DNA of 64,000 nucleotides from Chitinilyticum piscinae (GTDB taxonomy: Bacteria > Pseudomonadota > Gammaproteobacteria > Burkholderiales > Chitinibacteraceae). The position numbers were made by a program, and so were the translations under genes. The notes under the pieces are model-generated. The model was not told where the DNA came from. It did not search any database and was given only the letters and a program-made list of their open reading frames with translations. Positions 28,393 to 37,005 of this stretch are shown in pieces; the stretch's first letter is position 1; each line of letters starts with the position of its first letter. The DNA lies in assembly GCF_015223195.1 (NCBI RefSeq), contig NZ_JADFUA010000001.1:62001-126000 (forward strand). Reading direction: 5' to 3'.

Positions 28393-29088
28393 TCACAGGG
28401 AGGAATACAGCACGTAGGCTCTGAGCAGCTGCCAGAGAAAAATCGCCGCAATGATCAGCTCGACAATGCGCAGGCAACGCCCGAGCAAGGAAACCGGCCA
28501 GAAACGCCACAAATAGGGCGGATCCCCCGGCAACTGCCGGTCGAGATCACGCAGTGCAGCCTGTTGCGCGGCTTCGCCCGCATAGCGGGTATTGGCACCA
28601 CCGGCTTCCCGCCATTCGGCCAGCAGCGTCAGCTCGCCATTATCCAGCCAGACACCATGGTGCGCGCACGTTTCCAGCTGCACCGGACAGGTTTCCATAT
28701 AATCGCTTTGCACCAGCAGCCGCTGGCAAACCGGGCATGGCCGCCGCTGCGTCTGCCCCTGCGGAATCATGTGCCGCCGGATACGTTCCAGCCTGCCACG
28801 CTGCATCAGAATGACCTGCTCGGACATCCGGTACAGCATGCCGTCTACCGCATTGCGGCGCATGAACATGCCAAAGCACTGCGGGCAACGGGCGGCAGTG
28901 ATGCCATTGCCCAGGGCAAACAACCACTGTTCCAGCTCGCCATGCCCTGCCGGACAGAACATCCCCGATTGCTTGCGCAAGACCCGGTATTCACCCAGCG
29001 CTGGCAGATCAACGGCATGCAGGGTGCCACAGTAAGCACAGCATGGGGAATCAAGTGGCAGCACACTGCCGCATTCGGAGCAATTCAT
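28393..29088 (-). CDS. Zinc-ribbon membrane protein with zf-TFIIB motif (smaller of a pair)
   Basis: A 231-residue protein with an N-terminal zinc ribbon (MNCSECGSVL...CAYCG), a zf-TFIIB-like unit (FCPAGHGEL ... CPQCFGMFM) and another (CPVCQRLL ... CAHHGVWLDNGELTLL). The C-terminus has one TM helix (IVELIIAAIFLWQLLRAYVL). The order of modules equals that of the downstream gene, so the two are paralogues. ATG 29088 is the only start that keeps the first ribbon at the N-terminus. Function unknown. Confidence 0.78.
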   Translation of the reverse strand: MNCSECGSVLPLDSPCCAYCGTLHAVDLPALGEYRVLRKQSGMFCPAGHGELEQWLFALGNGITAARCPQCFGMFMRRNAVDGMLYRMSEQVILMQRGRLERIRRHMIPQGQTQRRPCPVCQRLLVQSDYMETCPVQLETCAHHGVWLDNGELTLLAEWREAGGANTRYAGEAAQQAALRDLDRQLPGDPPYLWRFWPVSLLGRCLRIVELIIAAIFLWQLLRAYVLYSSL

Positions 29089-29309
29089 CGTCACAACACA
29101 AGGAGAAAGGGCAGCCGCCGGCAACTGACACCGCCTCGCCAGCGCAAACACTGTCGATCAGTGTAATGCCAAGGCCGGCCCGTGCTAAGCCAATACGGCC
29201 TTGTACCTCCAAGCCGTGGCATCGGCGGAACACTCCCCTGCACCTGCCCTGCCATGTGCGTGATTCAAGCTGGTCGTTGACCTACCCCAAGAGTCCGGCC
29301 GAGATGCTT

Positions 29310-29355
29310 GCCGGCTGGCTGGAAAGACCATTGCTTTTCTGTCCAGCCAGCCGGC
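29310..29355. repeat. 14-bp perfect inverted repeat
   Basis: GCCGGCTGGCTGGA at 29310-29323 and its exact complement at 29342-29355 enclose 18 bases. No T-run follows on either strand, so it is not a standard terminator. It lies between the MBL gene end and the zinc-ribbon operon start. Confidence 0.6.
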
Positions 29356-29373
29356 CCCCAGAGAGGAATGGGC

Positions 29374-30267
29374 TCACCACTTCATCTCGCCCTTGGCGAC
29401 CTTGGCGCTGAGTTCCAGCGAGGATTCTTCGCCGGCCTGCGGGTATTGCGCCTTCATGGCGGCAATCAGCTCGGCGGAATTCTGTGCCTGGGCAGCGGCA
29501 GCACGGAAGGCTGCCACGTAGTCGCGGGTGAAGGTCACGGCGCTGATGTCCTGCGCGGTACCGGCGGCGTAATGCCCCGGGATCACGGTTTTTGGCTTGA
29601 GCGCAACGATGCCGTCCAGCGTCTTCAGCCAGTCGAGCTGCGATTGCTCGCTTTGCGTATCGGCCATCCACACATGCAGGCCGTTGAAGTTCACCACGCC
29701 GCCAACGACGGCCTTGATCGACGGAATCCACACATAGCTGCGATCCGGCTGCGGGCCTTTCAGGTCACGCACCTGCAGCGTCTTCCCCTCCAGCTTCAGT
29801 GTGTCGCCCTGCAATTCCTGCGGGACGATGGTGGTCGCCGGCGCATCCTTGCCCAGCTTCGGTCCCCAGAAGGCCAGTTTCTTGGCGCGGGTGTGCTCGA
29901 TATGCTCGATGGTGGTTCTGGTGGCCAGCACCTTCACGTCCGGGTAGGCGGCCTTAATGGTTTCCAGGCCGAAGTAGAAATCCGGATCACCGTGGCTGAT
30001 GTAGACGGTGGTCAGCTTCTTGCCGCTGGCACGGATCATTTCGACCACTTTTTCGGCTTGCGAACGGCCAAACTGCGCGTCGATCAGGATGGCATCGTGC
30101 TTGCCGGATACCAGTACCGAGGTCACCGGGAAAATGGCCTCGTGGCCGGGATTGTAGACATCAAGCTTCAGCGCATCGGCAGCGAGTGCCGGTGTGGCAG
30201 CGATCAGGCCAAAGGAAATAAGGGCGCCGGCCAGCAGGCGGCGGGTAAAGAAGGGGGTAGGGCTCAT
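29374..30267 (-). CDS. Exported MBL-fold hydrolase with altered metal motif
   Basis: A 297-residue protein with a twin-arginine-containing signal peptide (FFTRRLLAGALISFG, cleaved near Ala29). It has the metallo-beta-lactamase fold: VLVSGKHDAILIDAQFGRSQ, TTVYISHGDPDFYFG, and the C-terminal PKTVIPGHYAAGT. The usual HxHxDH metal site reads HGDPDF (His92, Asp94, Asp96), so the second His is replaced by Asp and the last by Phe; only part of the second metal's ligands remain. I have the impression that related proteins share this, so it may be a subfamily. It is divergent from a LysR gene, the common target arrangement. Confidence 0.85.
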   Translation of the reverse strand: MSPTPFFTRRLLAGALISFGLIAATPALAADALKLDVYNPGHEAIFPVTSVLVSGKHDAILIDAQFGRSQAEKVVEMIRASGKKLTTVYISHGDPDFYFGLETIKAAYPDVKVLATRTTIEHIEHTRAKKLAFWGPKLGKDAPATTIVPQELQGDTLKLEGKTLQVRDLKGPQPDRSYVWIPSIKAVVGGVVNFNGLHVWMADTQSEQSQLDWLKTLDGIVALKPKTVIPGHYAAGTAQDISAVTFTRDYVAAFRAAAAQAQNSAELIAAMKAQYPQAGEESSLELSAKVAKGEMKW

Positions 30268-30381
30268 GGTCTTGCTCCTGTGTCGGGATGTGCGTGAATG
30301 CATGAGCGGCATCTTAATTACGGAAAACAATGCAAAAAAGCGCATAATCAGCACAGGTTTATTGCAAAATTCGGGCAAATC

Positions 30382-31287
30382 ATGGACAGACTGACCGCCA
30401 TGCGCGTTTTCATCACTGTGGTTGATACGGGCAGCCAGTCGGCCGCAGCCGAACGGCTGGATCTGTCACGGCCGGTGGTCTCGCGCTATCTGGCCGAGCT
30501 GGAGGACTGGCTGGGGGCGCGGCTGATGCACCGCACGACGCGCAAGCTGACGCTCACGCCGGCCGGCATGGAACTGCTGCCGCGCTGTCGCCAGCTGCTG
30601 GAGCTCAGCGGCGAACTGCAAAGCGCCGCCACGGCCCCCGATGCCGCACCGCGCGGGCTGTTGCGCGTCACCGCAAGCAGCTCTTTCGGCCATGCGGTGC
30701 TGGCACCGCTACTGGCCGACTATATTGCCGCGCAGCCAGCGGTGCGAGTCGACCTGCAGTTGCTTGACCGTGCGGTCAATCTGGTCGACGAGGGGCTGGA
30801 TCTGGCCATCCGCATCGCCAGCGAGCTCGATCCCAACCTGATTGCCCGCCGGCTGGCCGACTGCCCTTCCGTGCTGTGTGCCGCCCCAGCGTGGCTGGCC
30901 AGCCACGCGCCCCCCTTGGCCCCCGGAGGGCTGAGCGGGCTACCCTGCCTGACTCACAGCTACTACGGCCAGAGCTTGTGGCACTTTACCCGCCGGCAGG
31001 ATGGCGCAAGCAGCCGTGTTGCCGTCGGCGGGCCGCTGAGTGCCAATGATGCGACGGCATTGCTGCAGGCCTGCCGTGCCGGCGCCGGCATTGCGCTGCT
31101 GCCCCGCTATCTGGCCTACCCGCTGTTGGCCAGAGGCGAACTGACCGCACTGCTGCCCGATTATGAGCCACTGCAGCTGGGCATTTTCGGGGTGTACACC
31201 TCGCGCAAACACCTGCCGGCCAGCCTGCGCAGCCTGCTGGATTTTCTGGCGGTGCGTCTGCCTGAGCAAGCAGGATTGCGCGCCTGA
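30382..31287 (+). CDS. LysR family regulator (DsdC/AaeR-like subgroup)
   Basis: A 301-residue LysR regulator: helix-turn-helix MDRLTAMRVFITVVDTGSQS...LSRPVVSRYLAELEDWLG and a co-inducer domain with LLRVTASSSFGHAVLAPLL, LDLAIRIASELDPNLIARRL and the C-terminal SLRSLLDFLAVRL. It belongs to the large group of LysR proteins with the RVTA...DLAIR pattern. ATG 30382 is the natural family start. It is divergent (114-bp gap) from the MBL-fold gene, which it likely controls. Confidence 0.92.
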   Translation: MDRLTAMRVFITVVDTGSQSAAAERLDLSRPVVSRYLAELEDWLGARLMHRTTRKLTLTPAGMELLPRCRQLLELSGELQSAATAPDAAPRGLLRVTASSSFGHAVLAPLLADYIAAQPAVRVDLQLLDRAVNLVDEGLDLAIRIASELDPNLIARRLADCPSVLCAAPAWLASHAPPLAPGGLSGLPCLTHSYYGQSLWHFTRRQDGASSRVAVGGPLSANDATALLQACRAGAGIALLPRYLAYPLLARGELTALLPDYEPLQLGIFGVYTSRKHLPASLRSLLDFLAVRLPEQAGLRA

Positions 31288-31431
31288 TACACATCAGGGT
31301 ATACACCCAAAGACTAACAAAATCATAACCAACAGAAACATACCCACCAAGCACACCGGCAACACCGCCACTATCGCGGCGGCTGCCGGTTTGGGTGTAT
31401 ACTGGTCGTTCTTCATCACGTGAAGAATCCC

Positions 31432-31796
31432 GGGGACGCCATGGTTTCGACGGGGGTTACAAAGCGGATGGGGGCATGCCGGGATTTCAGTCACCCCGTT
31501 AAACACTGAATTTATATAGTCGCAAACGACGAAACTTACGCACTGGCTGCTTAATTGCGCCAGTCTCTACACCGCAGGGCCCTTCGGGCGGGTCGGGTCA
31601 AACCGGCAGTAGAGTCATTAAGAAGGGATCGCCCCGGTTCGGGTTACTTGAGCCAGGGTTAAATCCAAGGTAACTCGCTCTCCCCAAGCCTGTCGGTCGG
31701 CGTGGAAGGGAGTTAAATCCAAATGGCTAGACTAAGCATGTAGAACCCTTCGTAGAGGGCTTCCGGACGCGGGTTCGACTCCCGCCGTCTCCACCA
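31432..31796 (+). ncRNA. ssrA: Transfer-messenger RNA (tmRNA)
   Basis: tmRNA rescues stalled ribosomes and tags the unfinished protein for destruction, together with SmpB. The 365-base gene starts GGGGACGCCATGGTTTCGAC and ends GGGTTCGACTCCCGCCGTCT then CCACCA; the two ends pair as the tRNA-Ala-like acceptor (GGGGACG with CGTCTCC, one G-U). The tag frame is at 31522-31554: GCA AAC GAC GAA ACT TAC GCA CTG GCT GCT TAA, i.e. ANDETYALAA. CCA is encoded. The tag is that of Neisseria and relatives. A terminator follows. Confidence 0.97.
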
Positions 31797-31829
31797 AACA
31801 GCAGTGCCACAGCGTTTCAAGGCACGTAC

Positions 31830-31866
31830 CAAACCCGCAGCAAGCCTTGCTTCTGCGGGTTTTTTC
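31830..31866 (+). terminator. Intrinsic terminator of ssrA
   Basis: AAACCCGCAG, a short inner arm, then CTGCGGGTTTTTT: hairpin and T-run 34 bp past the tmRNA 3' end. Confidence 0.88.
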
Positions 31867-31956
31867 ATGAGCCTGTTGCGGTTTGCTCCTTCGAATCCAA
31901 CCAGTCTGATGGCTGAACGGGGACAAGCCACGCGCCGCCAGCCTGCAGCGCCAGGC

Positions 31957-32406
31957 TCAGTTGCCGCGCTTGCGGAACTGATCGTGGCAACTGGTACAGC
32001 TCTGCTGCAGCTGCCCGATCGCCGGACGAATCAGCTCGGGATTGCCGCTGCGGGTGACGGCGGCAAGCGCACTGGCCTGCCGCTGCAACTCAGCCGCCTT
32101 GCGGCGGAACTCCTCGGGGGCCTGCACGATCCGGGCATTGGCATGGTCGGCCTGTGGATTCTGCAGCTCGGCATACAGCGGCCACGGTTGCGCGGCCAGT
32201 TGCTGCAAGGCGGTAGCGGCTGCCGCAACCTTCTGCGGATCAAAGGGATCCTTGCCATTGACGCTGCCATAGATGAATTCGCTCTGTCTGAGCATGTCCT
32301 TGAAGATGGGTTTGCGCTGCTTGCGCGGGGTGCTTTCTTCGTCACCGCATGCAGCCAGTGCAAAAATCGCGGCCATGGTCAGAACAGTCCGGGGCATTCG
32401 TTTCAT
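31957..32406 (-). CDS. Cytochrome c-prime-like haem lipoprotein
   Basis: A 149-residue exported haem protein. The N-terminus has a lipobox (FALAAC, Cys20), so it is probably membrane-anchored. A single haem-binding motif lies near the C-terminus, CTSCHDQFRKR (Cys137, Cys140, His141), the position typical of four-helix cytochrome c-prime. Such proteins bind NO or CO or carry electrons in the periplasm. It is the last gene on the minus strand below the APE cluster, 57 bp after the preceding gene, and may be read with it. Link to pigment synthesis unknown. Confidence 0.85.
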   Translation of the reverse strand: MKRMPRTVLTMAAIFALAACGDEESTPRKQRKPIFKDMLRQSEFIYGSVNGKDPFDPQKVAAAATALQQLAAQPWPLYAELQNPQADHANARIVQAPEEFRRKAAELQRQASALAAVTRSGNPELIRPAIGQLQQSCTSCHDQFRKRGN

Positions 32407-32463
32407 CAGGCGGGGCTCAAAAGTCGTATGGGGCAGGAAGGGCCGCGATCACGGCAAGATCAC

Positions 32464-32880
32464 TCATTGCACCTGCATCTGGCGATTCTTGATTTCATTG
32501 CCCAGATTGGCAATCCAGCGATTGTAGTTCGGATGGATTTCGACCAGCCCGTCGCTGACTTCGTAATCCATGCCGGTACTGTCGACGTAGCGGATCTGGA
32601 AACCGTTTGCGTCATAAGCCACGTTGATGGTCACGATGTGTTTGCCGTTGCCCTTGTTGTATTGCAGCGTAACCAGATCCGTGCCGGCATTGAGCACCTG
32701 CCAGCCAAAACGGCTGGCGCCTTGCAGGATCGCATTGCGCGTTCGTTCAGCACTGGGGGCGATGCCGTCAATCTTGACGAATTCGACGCGTGCGGGCTGG
32801 TCCATCGGCGCATTGCGCGCCAGCGTTACTGCGCTGCTCAGCGCCAGCAGTACACTCATTACGATCAGACGTGTTTTCAT
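32464..32880 (-). CDS. Small exported protein of unknown function
   Basis: A 138-residue protein with a signal peptide (MKTRLIVMSVLLALSSAVTLA). The mature part has an alternating pattern expected of beta strands (LVTLQYNKGNGKHIVTINV, GFQIRYVDSTGMDY) and ends HPNYNRWIANLGNEIKNRQ. I do not recognise a named family, though similar small periplasmic proteins of unknown function occur in betaproteobacteria. It starts 23 bp below the last ketosynthase of the APE cluster, so it may be co-transcribed. Confidence 0.75.
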   Translation of the reverse strand: MKTRLIVMSVLLALSSAVTLARNAPMDQPARVEFVKIDGIAPSAERTRNAILQGASRFGWQVLNAGTDLVTLQYNKGNGKHIVTINVAYDANGFQIRYVDSTGMDYEVSDGLVEIHPNYNRWIANLGNEIKNRQMQVQ

Positions 32881-32903
32881 GTTACGACTCCTCTGCGATC
32901 CGC

Positions 32904-34133
32904 TCAGGAAACGCTGCGTTTGAAAATCAGGGAGGTATTGATTCCGCCGAAAGCGAAGTTGTTGCTCATGATGTAGCGGCAGTGCAGCTCGCGCCCGGCA
33001 ACCGGCAGGTAATCCAGCGCACCACAGGCCGGATCCGGCTGGTCCAGATTCACATTGCCGGCAAACCAGCCGGAATTGAGCATTTCAATGCTCAGCCAAG
33101 CCTCCAGTGCACCGCAGGCTCCCAGCGTATGGCCGAAATAGCCCTTGAGCGAACTGGCCGGTACCGCGTTGCCGAACACCCGCGCGGTTGCCTGCGATTC
33201 GGCGATGTCGCCCTGCTCGGTGGCCGTGCCATGCAGGCTGACATAGCCGATATCGGCCGGCTGCAACCCGGCATCACGCAGCGCCAGGCGCATGGCGACC
33301 TCCATGGTCGCGCTTTCGGGTTTGGTGACGTGGGCGCCATCGGAATTGCAGGCAAATCCGACAATCTCGGCCAGGATGGTCGCACCGCGAGCCTGCGCAT
33401 GCTCGTATTCTTCCAGAATCAGCGCCCCCGCGCCTTCGCCGATCACCAGGCCGTCGCGATTAAGGTCAAAGGGACGCGGGGTCAGCGCCGGCGTGTCGTT
33501 GCGGGTGCTGGTTGCATAGAGGGTATCAAACACCATCGCTTCGGTCGGGCACAGCTCCTCGGCGCCGCCTGCAATCATCAGTGTCTGCTGGCCATAGCGG
33601 ATGGCCTCGAACGCATAGCCGATGCCCTGGCTGCCCGAGGTACAGGCACTCGAGGTGGGGATGACGCGCCCTTTCAGCCCGAAATGCACACCGACATTCA
33701 CGGCTGTGGTATGACTCATCATGCGCAGGTAGGAGTTGGCATTCAGGCCGTTAACGTCCTTTTCAATCAGTGCCTCGCCAAATTCGCGCACTGCCGACGT
33801 GCTGCCGATCGAGGAACCGAACGCCACCCCCATCTTGCCCGAGCGGATCAGTTCGCGGCCCAGCAGGCCGGCCGAGGCCAGCGCGCGTTCGGAGGCCACC
33901 ACGGCCAGCTGCGCCACCCGGCCCATCGAGCGGGTCTGCTTGCGGGTGTAATGCGCAGGGAGCGCAAAGTCCGTGACCGGACCTGCCAGCTGGGTATTCA
34001 GATCGCGGTATTCCGCCCACTCGGGCATACGGCGGATGCCGGTGCGTCCGGCCGCCATGGCCGCCGCGATGGTCGCCCAGTCCGAGCCCAGAGAAGTAAT
34101 GCCGGCCATGCCGGTAACGACAACACGTTTCAT
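32904..34133 (-). CDS. Beta-ketoacyl-ACP synthase, ApeR-like (APE cluster)
   Basis: A FabF-type ketosynthase of 409 residues. The active-site triad is complete: Cys164 in TSSACTSGSQ, His301 in SLHGTATEQGD and His335 in KGYFGHTLGACG. It condenses malonyl-ACP with the growing chain. In APE clusters this second ketosynthase (ApeR) is thought to supply an early or helper condensation. ATG 34133 gives MKRVVVTGMAG, the family start; the frame back to 34199 overlaps the reductase. It is the last enzyme of the pigment operon. Confidence 0.93.
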   Translation of the reverse strand: MKRVVVTGMAGITSLGSDWATIAAAMAAGRTGIRRMPEWAEYRDLNTQLAGPVTDFALPAHYTRKQTRSMGRVAQLAVVASERALASAGLLGRELIRSGKMGVAFGSSIGSTSAVREFGEALIEKDVNGLNANSYLRMMSHTTAVNVGVHFGLKGRVIPTSSACTSGSQGIGYAFEAIRYGQQTLMIAGGAEELCPTEAMVFDTLYATSTRNDTPALTPRPFDLNRDGLVIGEGAGALILEEYEHAQARGATILAEIVGFACNSDGAHVTKPESATMEVAMRLALRDAGLQPADIGYVSLHGTATEQGDIAESQATARVFGNAVPASSLKGYFGHTLGACGALEAWLSIEMLNSGWFAGNVNLDQPDPACGALDYLPVAGRELHCRYIMSNNFAFGGINTSLIFKRSVS

Positions 34134-34140
34134 TGTTTTC

Positions 34141-34875
34141 CTAACACAGCCCGCCGTTGACGCTGAGCACCTGCCGCGTCGTATAGGCCGCGCCATCACT
34201 CATCAAATAGCTGACTGCAGCAGCCACTTCCGCCGCCGTTCCCGCCCGCTGCATGGGAATCAGCTTTTTCAGCTCATCCAGCCCCGGTAGGTTTTCGGTC
34301 ATGTCGGTTTCAATCAACCCTGGCGCCACACAGTTGACCGTAATTTGGCGGCTGGCCAGTTCGAGCGCCAGCGCCTTGCAGGCACCGATCAGACCGGCCT
34401 TGGCTGCGCTGTAATTCACCTGGCCGCGGTTGCCCACCAAGCCGGATACCGAAGAAATGGCCACAATGCGTCCCGGCTTGCGCCGGCGCACCATCGGCAT
34501 CGTCAGCGGGTGCACGATGTTGTAGAAGCCGTCCAGATTGGTGCGCAGCACCTCATCCCAGTCGCCGTCCTCCATCGCCGGAAATGCCATATCCCGCGTA
34601 ATGCCGGCATTCACCACAATGCCATAGGGTGCGCCAAACGCTGCCACAGCGGCATCCAGTGCCGCGCGCACAGCGGCCCGATCCGTTACATCAAAGGCAA
34701 GCAGCCGGGCCTCGCGCCCCTGCGCGCGCACTTCGACGGCCAGCTGCTCAGCAGCAGCATGGTTGCTGCGATAGTGCAGCAACAGGTCAAAACCGTCGCT
34801 GGCCAGCTTTCGCGCCATTGCCTGCCCCAATCCACCACTGGCGCCAGTAATCAGAATTGTCTTGCCGGCACTCAT
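34141..34875 (-). CDS. 3-ketoacyl-ACP reductase, FabG/ApeQ-like (APE cluster)
   Basis: A 244-residue short-chain dehydrogenase that reduces the beta-keto group with NADPH. NADP loop GASGGLG (11-17), NAG at 89-91, catalytic Ser142, Tyr155 and Lys159 (SSVSGLVGNRGQVNYSAAKA). ATG overlaps the dehydratase stop (ATGA). In the APE route it acts after each condensation, before dehydration. Confidence 0.94.
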   Translation of the reverse strand: MSAGKTILITGASGGLGQAMARKLASDGFDLLLHYRSNHAAAEQLAVEVRAQGREARLLAFDVTDRAAVRAALDAAVAAFGAPYGIVVNAGITRDMAFPAMEDGDWDEVLRTNLDGFYNIVHPLTMPMVRRRKPGRIVAISSVSGLVGNRGQVNYSAAKAGLIGACKALALELASRQITVNCVAPGLIETDMTENLPGLDELKKLIPMQRAGTAAEVAAAVSYLMSDGAAYTTRQVLSVNGGLC

Positions 34876-35336
34876 GCCTGCTCCTTCAGAAATACGGACG
34901 GATCGTCCGGCTGGAAGCCATTGATCCTGGCCGTCACCCGGATAGCCTGACCATCTTGTTCACCCGTAATCAGTCCTTCAAACACCGCCATCCCGTTCTC
35001 GCCTCGCAACACTTCGGCCACACGCACCCGCAAATGAACCCCGGGCAGGAAGGCGGTCACGTTCGACTCATAATTCCGGGAGCCGAGCAAAAAACCGATC
35101 TTGGGCGAAATACCGGCATCCCGGCAATGACAACCGTCATGGGCAGCCACCGCTTGCGCCAGATATTCAATCCCAACCCAGGCAGGCACCGCCCCGCCCA
35201 TCTCGGCATCATTGAAAAGCCCTTCGGCAGGAACGGTCAGCTCCGCCTCCAGTTGATCGGCATCATACGCAATGATGCGGTCGAGCAGGATCATCGGCGC
35301 GGCGTGCGGCAGCACTTCGGCGGGGGTGTAGCTCAT
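34872..35336 (-). CDS. Hotdog-fold 3-hydroxyacyl-ACP dehydratase, ApeP-like (APE cluster)
   Basis: A 154-residue hotdog protein with the FabZ/FabA-like start LPHAAPMILLDRIIAYD (His11) and the central helix WVGIEYLAQAVAAHDGC. In APE clusters ApeP pairs with a second dehydratase (ApeI, here fused to the ligase) to make the dehydrating complex that forms each new double bond. Overlaps both neighbours by 4 bp (ATGA). Confidence 0.88.
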   Translation of the reverse strand: MSYTPAEVLPHAAPMILLDRIIAYDADQLEAELTVPAEGLFNDAEMGGAVPAWVGIEYLAQAVAAHDGCHCRDAGISPKIGFLLGSRNYESNVTAFLPGVHLRVRVAEVLRGENGMAVFEGLITGEQDGQAIRVTARINGFQPDDPSVFLKEQA

Positions 35337-36514
35337 GTTGGCGCTCCATGCTGTCCGGTCAGAATCAGGCTGATGTTGTTCCCGCCAAACGCAAAGGAAT
35401 TGCTCATGGCCACGCGGGTCGTATAGCGCCTGCCAGACAAGGGCCAGTGCAAAGCGGGTAATGAGGGGTCGAACTGTCCGTCATTGACCTGTGGCGGCAG
35501 CTCGCCTGCCGACTCCTGCAGCAACAGCCAGCAGAAGGCGGCCTCCAGCGCTCCGGCGGCGCCCAACATGTGCCCGGTCAATGCCTTGGTCGAACTGGCC
35601 GGCGGCTGGGCTGATCCGAAAACGGCAGCAACCGCCCGGCTTTCCATTGCATCGTTCAGCGGCGTCGCCGTGCCGTGCAGGTTCAGGTAATCGACGTGTT
35701 CCGGCATCATGCCGGCATCGGCCAGCGCTGCCTGCATGGCGGCAATGGCGCCAAGCCCATCCGGTTGCGGCGCAGAAATATGATGCGCGTCACTGCTGCT
35801 GCCCACTCCCGCCAGCCGCACGGTGCCAGCCTCGCGGCTCATGAGAAAGAGCGCCGCACCTTCTCCGATATTGATCCCGTCCCGGCTGGCGCTGAAAGGC
35901 TGGCATTCGCCCGCAGACACCGACTCCAGTGCGGCAAAACCATTGAGCGTCAAGCGGCAGAGGCTGTCGGCAGCGCCGCAGATCACCACATCCGCCAGCC
36001 CCATGCGCAACAGCCGTCGGGCGGCCAGCAATGCCCGCCCCCCCGAGGAACAGGCGGTCGAAACCACATAAGCCGGGCCACTGAGGTCATACAGTCGTGC
36101 AATAAAGCGTGCCGGATCGCTCATTTCCTGGCGCTCGTAGCGATAGGGAGCGGGCGGCTGGCCGGCGTGCATCTCGGCCAGATAGCGCTCGGTTTCGGCC
36201 ACCCCTGAGGTGCTGGACCCCAGCACCACCGCAACTCGCCCCGCGCCATACCGGCTGATCGCGGCCCGGATCTCTGCATCGATCTGCAAGGCAGCCGCAT
36301 ACAGCAGCTGATTATTGCGGCTTTGCATGTCCGCACACGCCGGCGGCAATGCGGGCAAGGACGCAGTCACCGCTCCGACTTGCACCGGCTGCGCCAGCCA
36401 GCCGGCTGACGCCGGCTGCAGGGCTCGCTGCCCGGCGAGGAGCGCGGCATGGTTGGCCGCCTGCCCGCTGCCCAGCGGTGAAATGAGTCCCAGCGCATTC
36501 AGATAACAGTTCAT
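35333..36514 (-). CDS. Beta-ketoacyl-ACP synthase, FabB/ApeO-like (APE cluster)
   Basis: A 393-residue ketosynthase, the main chain-extension enzyme of the aryl polyene pathway. Triad: Cys155 in STACSSGG, His279 in LHGTATPLND, His314 in ALTGHMLGAAG; the C-terminus ends NSFAFGGNNISLIL. In studied clusters it forms a heterodimer with the half-size ketosynthase ApeC. The gene overlaps its neighbours by 4 bp on both sides. Confidence 0.93.
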   Translation of the reverse strand: MNCYLNALGLISPLGSGQAANHAALLAGQRALQPASAGWLAQPVQVGAVTASLPALPPACADMQSRNNQLLYAAALQIDAEIRAAISRYGAGRVAVVLGSSTSGVAETERYLAEMHAGQPPAPYRYERQEMSDPARFIARLYDLSGPAYVVSTACSSGGRALLAARRLLRMGLADVVICGAADSLCRLTLNGFAALESVSAGECQPFSASRDGINIGEGAALFLMSREAGTVRLAGVGSSSDAHHISAPQPDGLGAIAAMQAALADAGMMPEHVDYLNLHGTATPLNDAMESRAVAAVFGSAQPPASSTKALTGHMLGAAGALEAAFCWLLLQESAGELPPQVNDGQFDPSLPALHWPLSGRRYTTRVAMSNSFAFGGNNISLILTGQHGAPT

Positions 36515-37005
36515 TCCGGCAAGACCTCCACACTGATCCGGTAAGCCGGACGGATCAGGCTGTAACGCCCGTCGTCATGGCAAACCTTCGCCTGCATTTG
36601 CTGGCGGTATGACCACTCGTCGCAGGCCCCCTCCGCTTTCCGTGTCCAGCCGGCGGGCAGGCCTGCCTGCGGCGCCCGCATCGCCAGATGCACCAGCTCG
36701 ATATCCGCCCACACCACCGTCAGCGGCATCGCCGCCGGCCACAGCGGCCCGGCCTCGGTCTGCAGCGACTGCCCGCGGCGGATCAGGCTGAACAGCCGTT
36801 GACCGGTCGGTGTGATCGCCACCACGCGCAATACCTCACCATCACTTTCCAGCCGTGCGGTAAACGCGGCCTCGCGCTCGCCAGCCTGCAGCGACACCAG
36901 CTCGGTCTGCGCCAGGACACCGAAGTCCGCAACCGCCACCCTCGGCTCAGCCACACCTGCACAGCCGGCCAGCAGCCATAGCGCAAACAGCAAGGCCGCT
37001 CTCAT
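36511..37005 (-). CDS. DUF3261 lipoprotein, ApeN-like (APE cluster)
   Basis: A 164-residue lipoprotein (signal MRAALLFALWLLAGC, lipobox LAGC). The mature part matches the DUF3261 type found in APE clusters, with LRVVAITPTGQRLFSLIR and WPAAMPLTVVWADIELVHLA. Likely an outer-membrane helper for placing the pigment. Two Cys near the end may pair. Confidence 0.85.
   Translation of the reverse strand: MRAALLFALWLLAGCAGVAEPRVAVADFGVLAQTELVSLQAGEREAAFTARLESDGEVLRVVAITPTGQRLFSLIRRGQSLQTEAGPLWPAAMPLTVVWADIELVHLAMRAPQAGLPAGWTRKAEGACDEWSYRQQMQAKVCHDDGRYSLIRPAYRISVEVLPE

Noticed and set aside
31797-31830. tmRNA 3' end as attachment site of a genomic island
   Set aside because: No integrase, no direct repeat of the tmRNA end and no composition change follow; the APE operon begins normally.
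31804-32976. Long plus-strand frame after ssrA
   Set aside because: Shadow of the cytochrome c-prime and small exported protein genes on the minus strand, both of which have signal peptides and, for the first, a haem motif.
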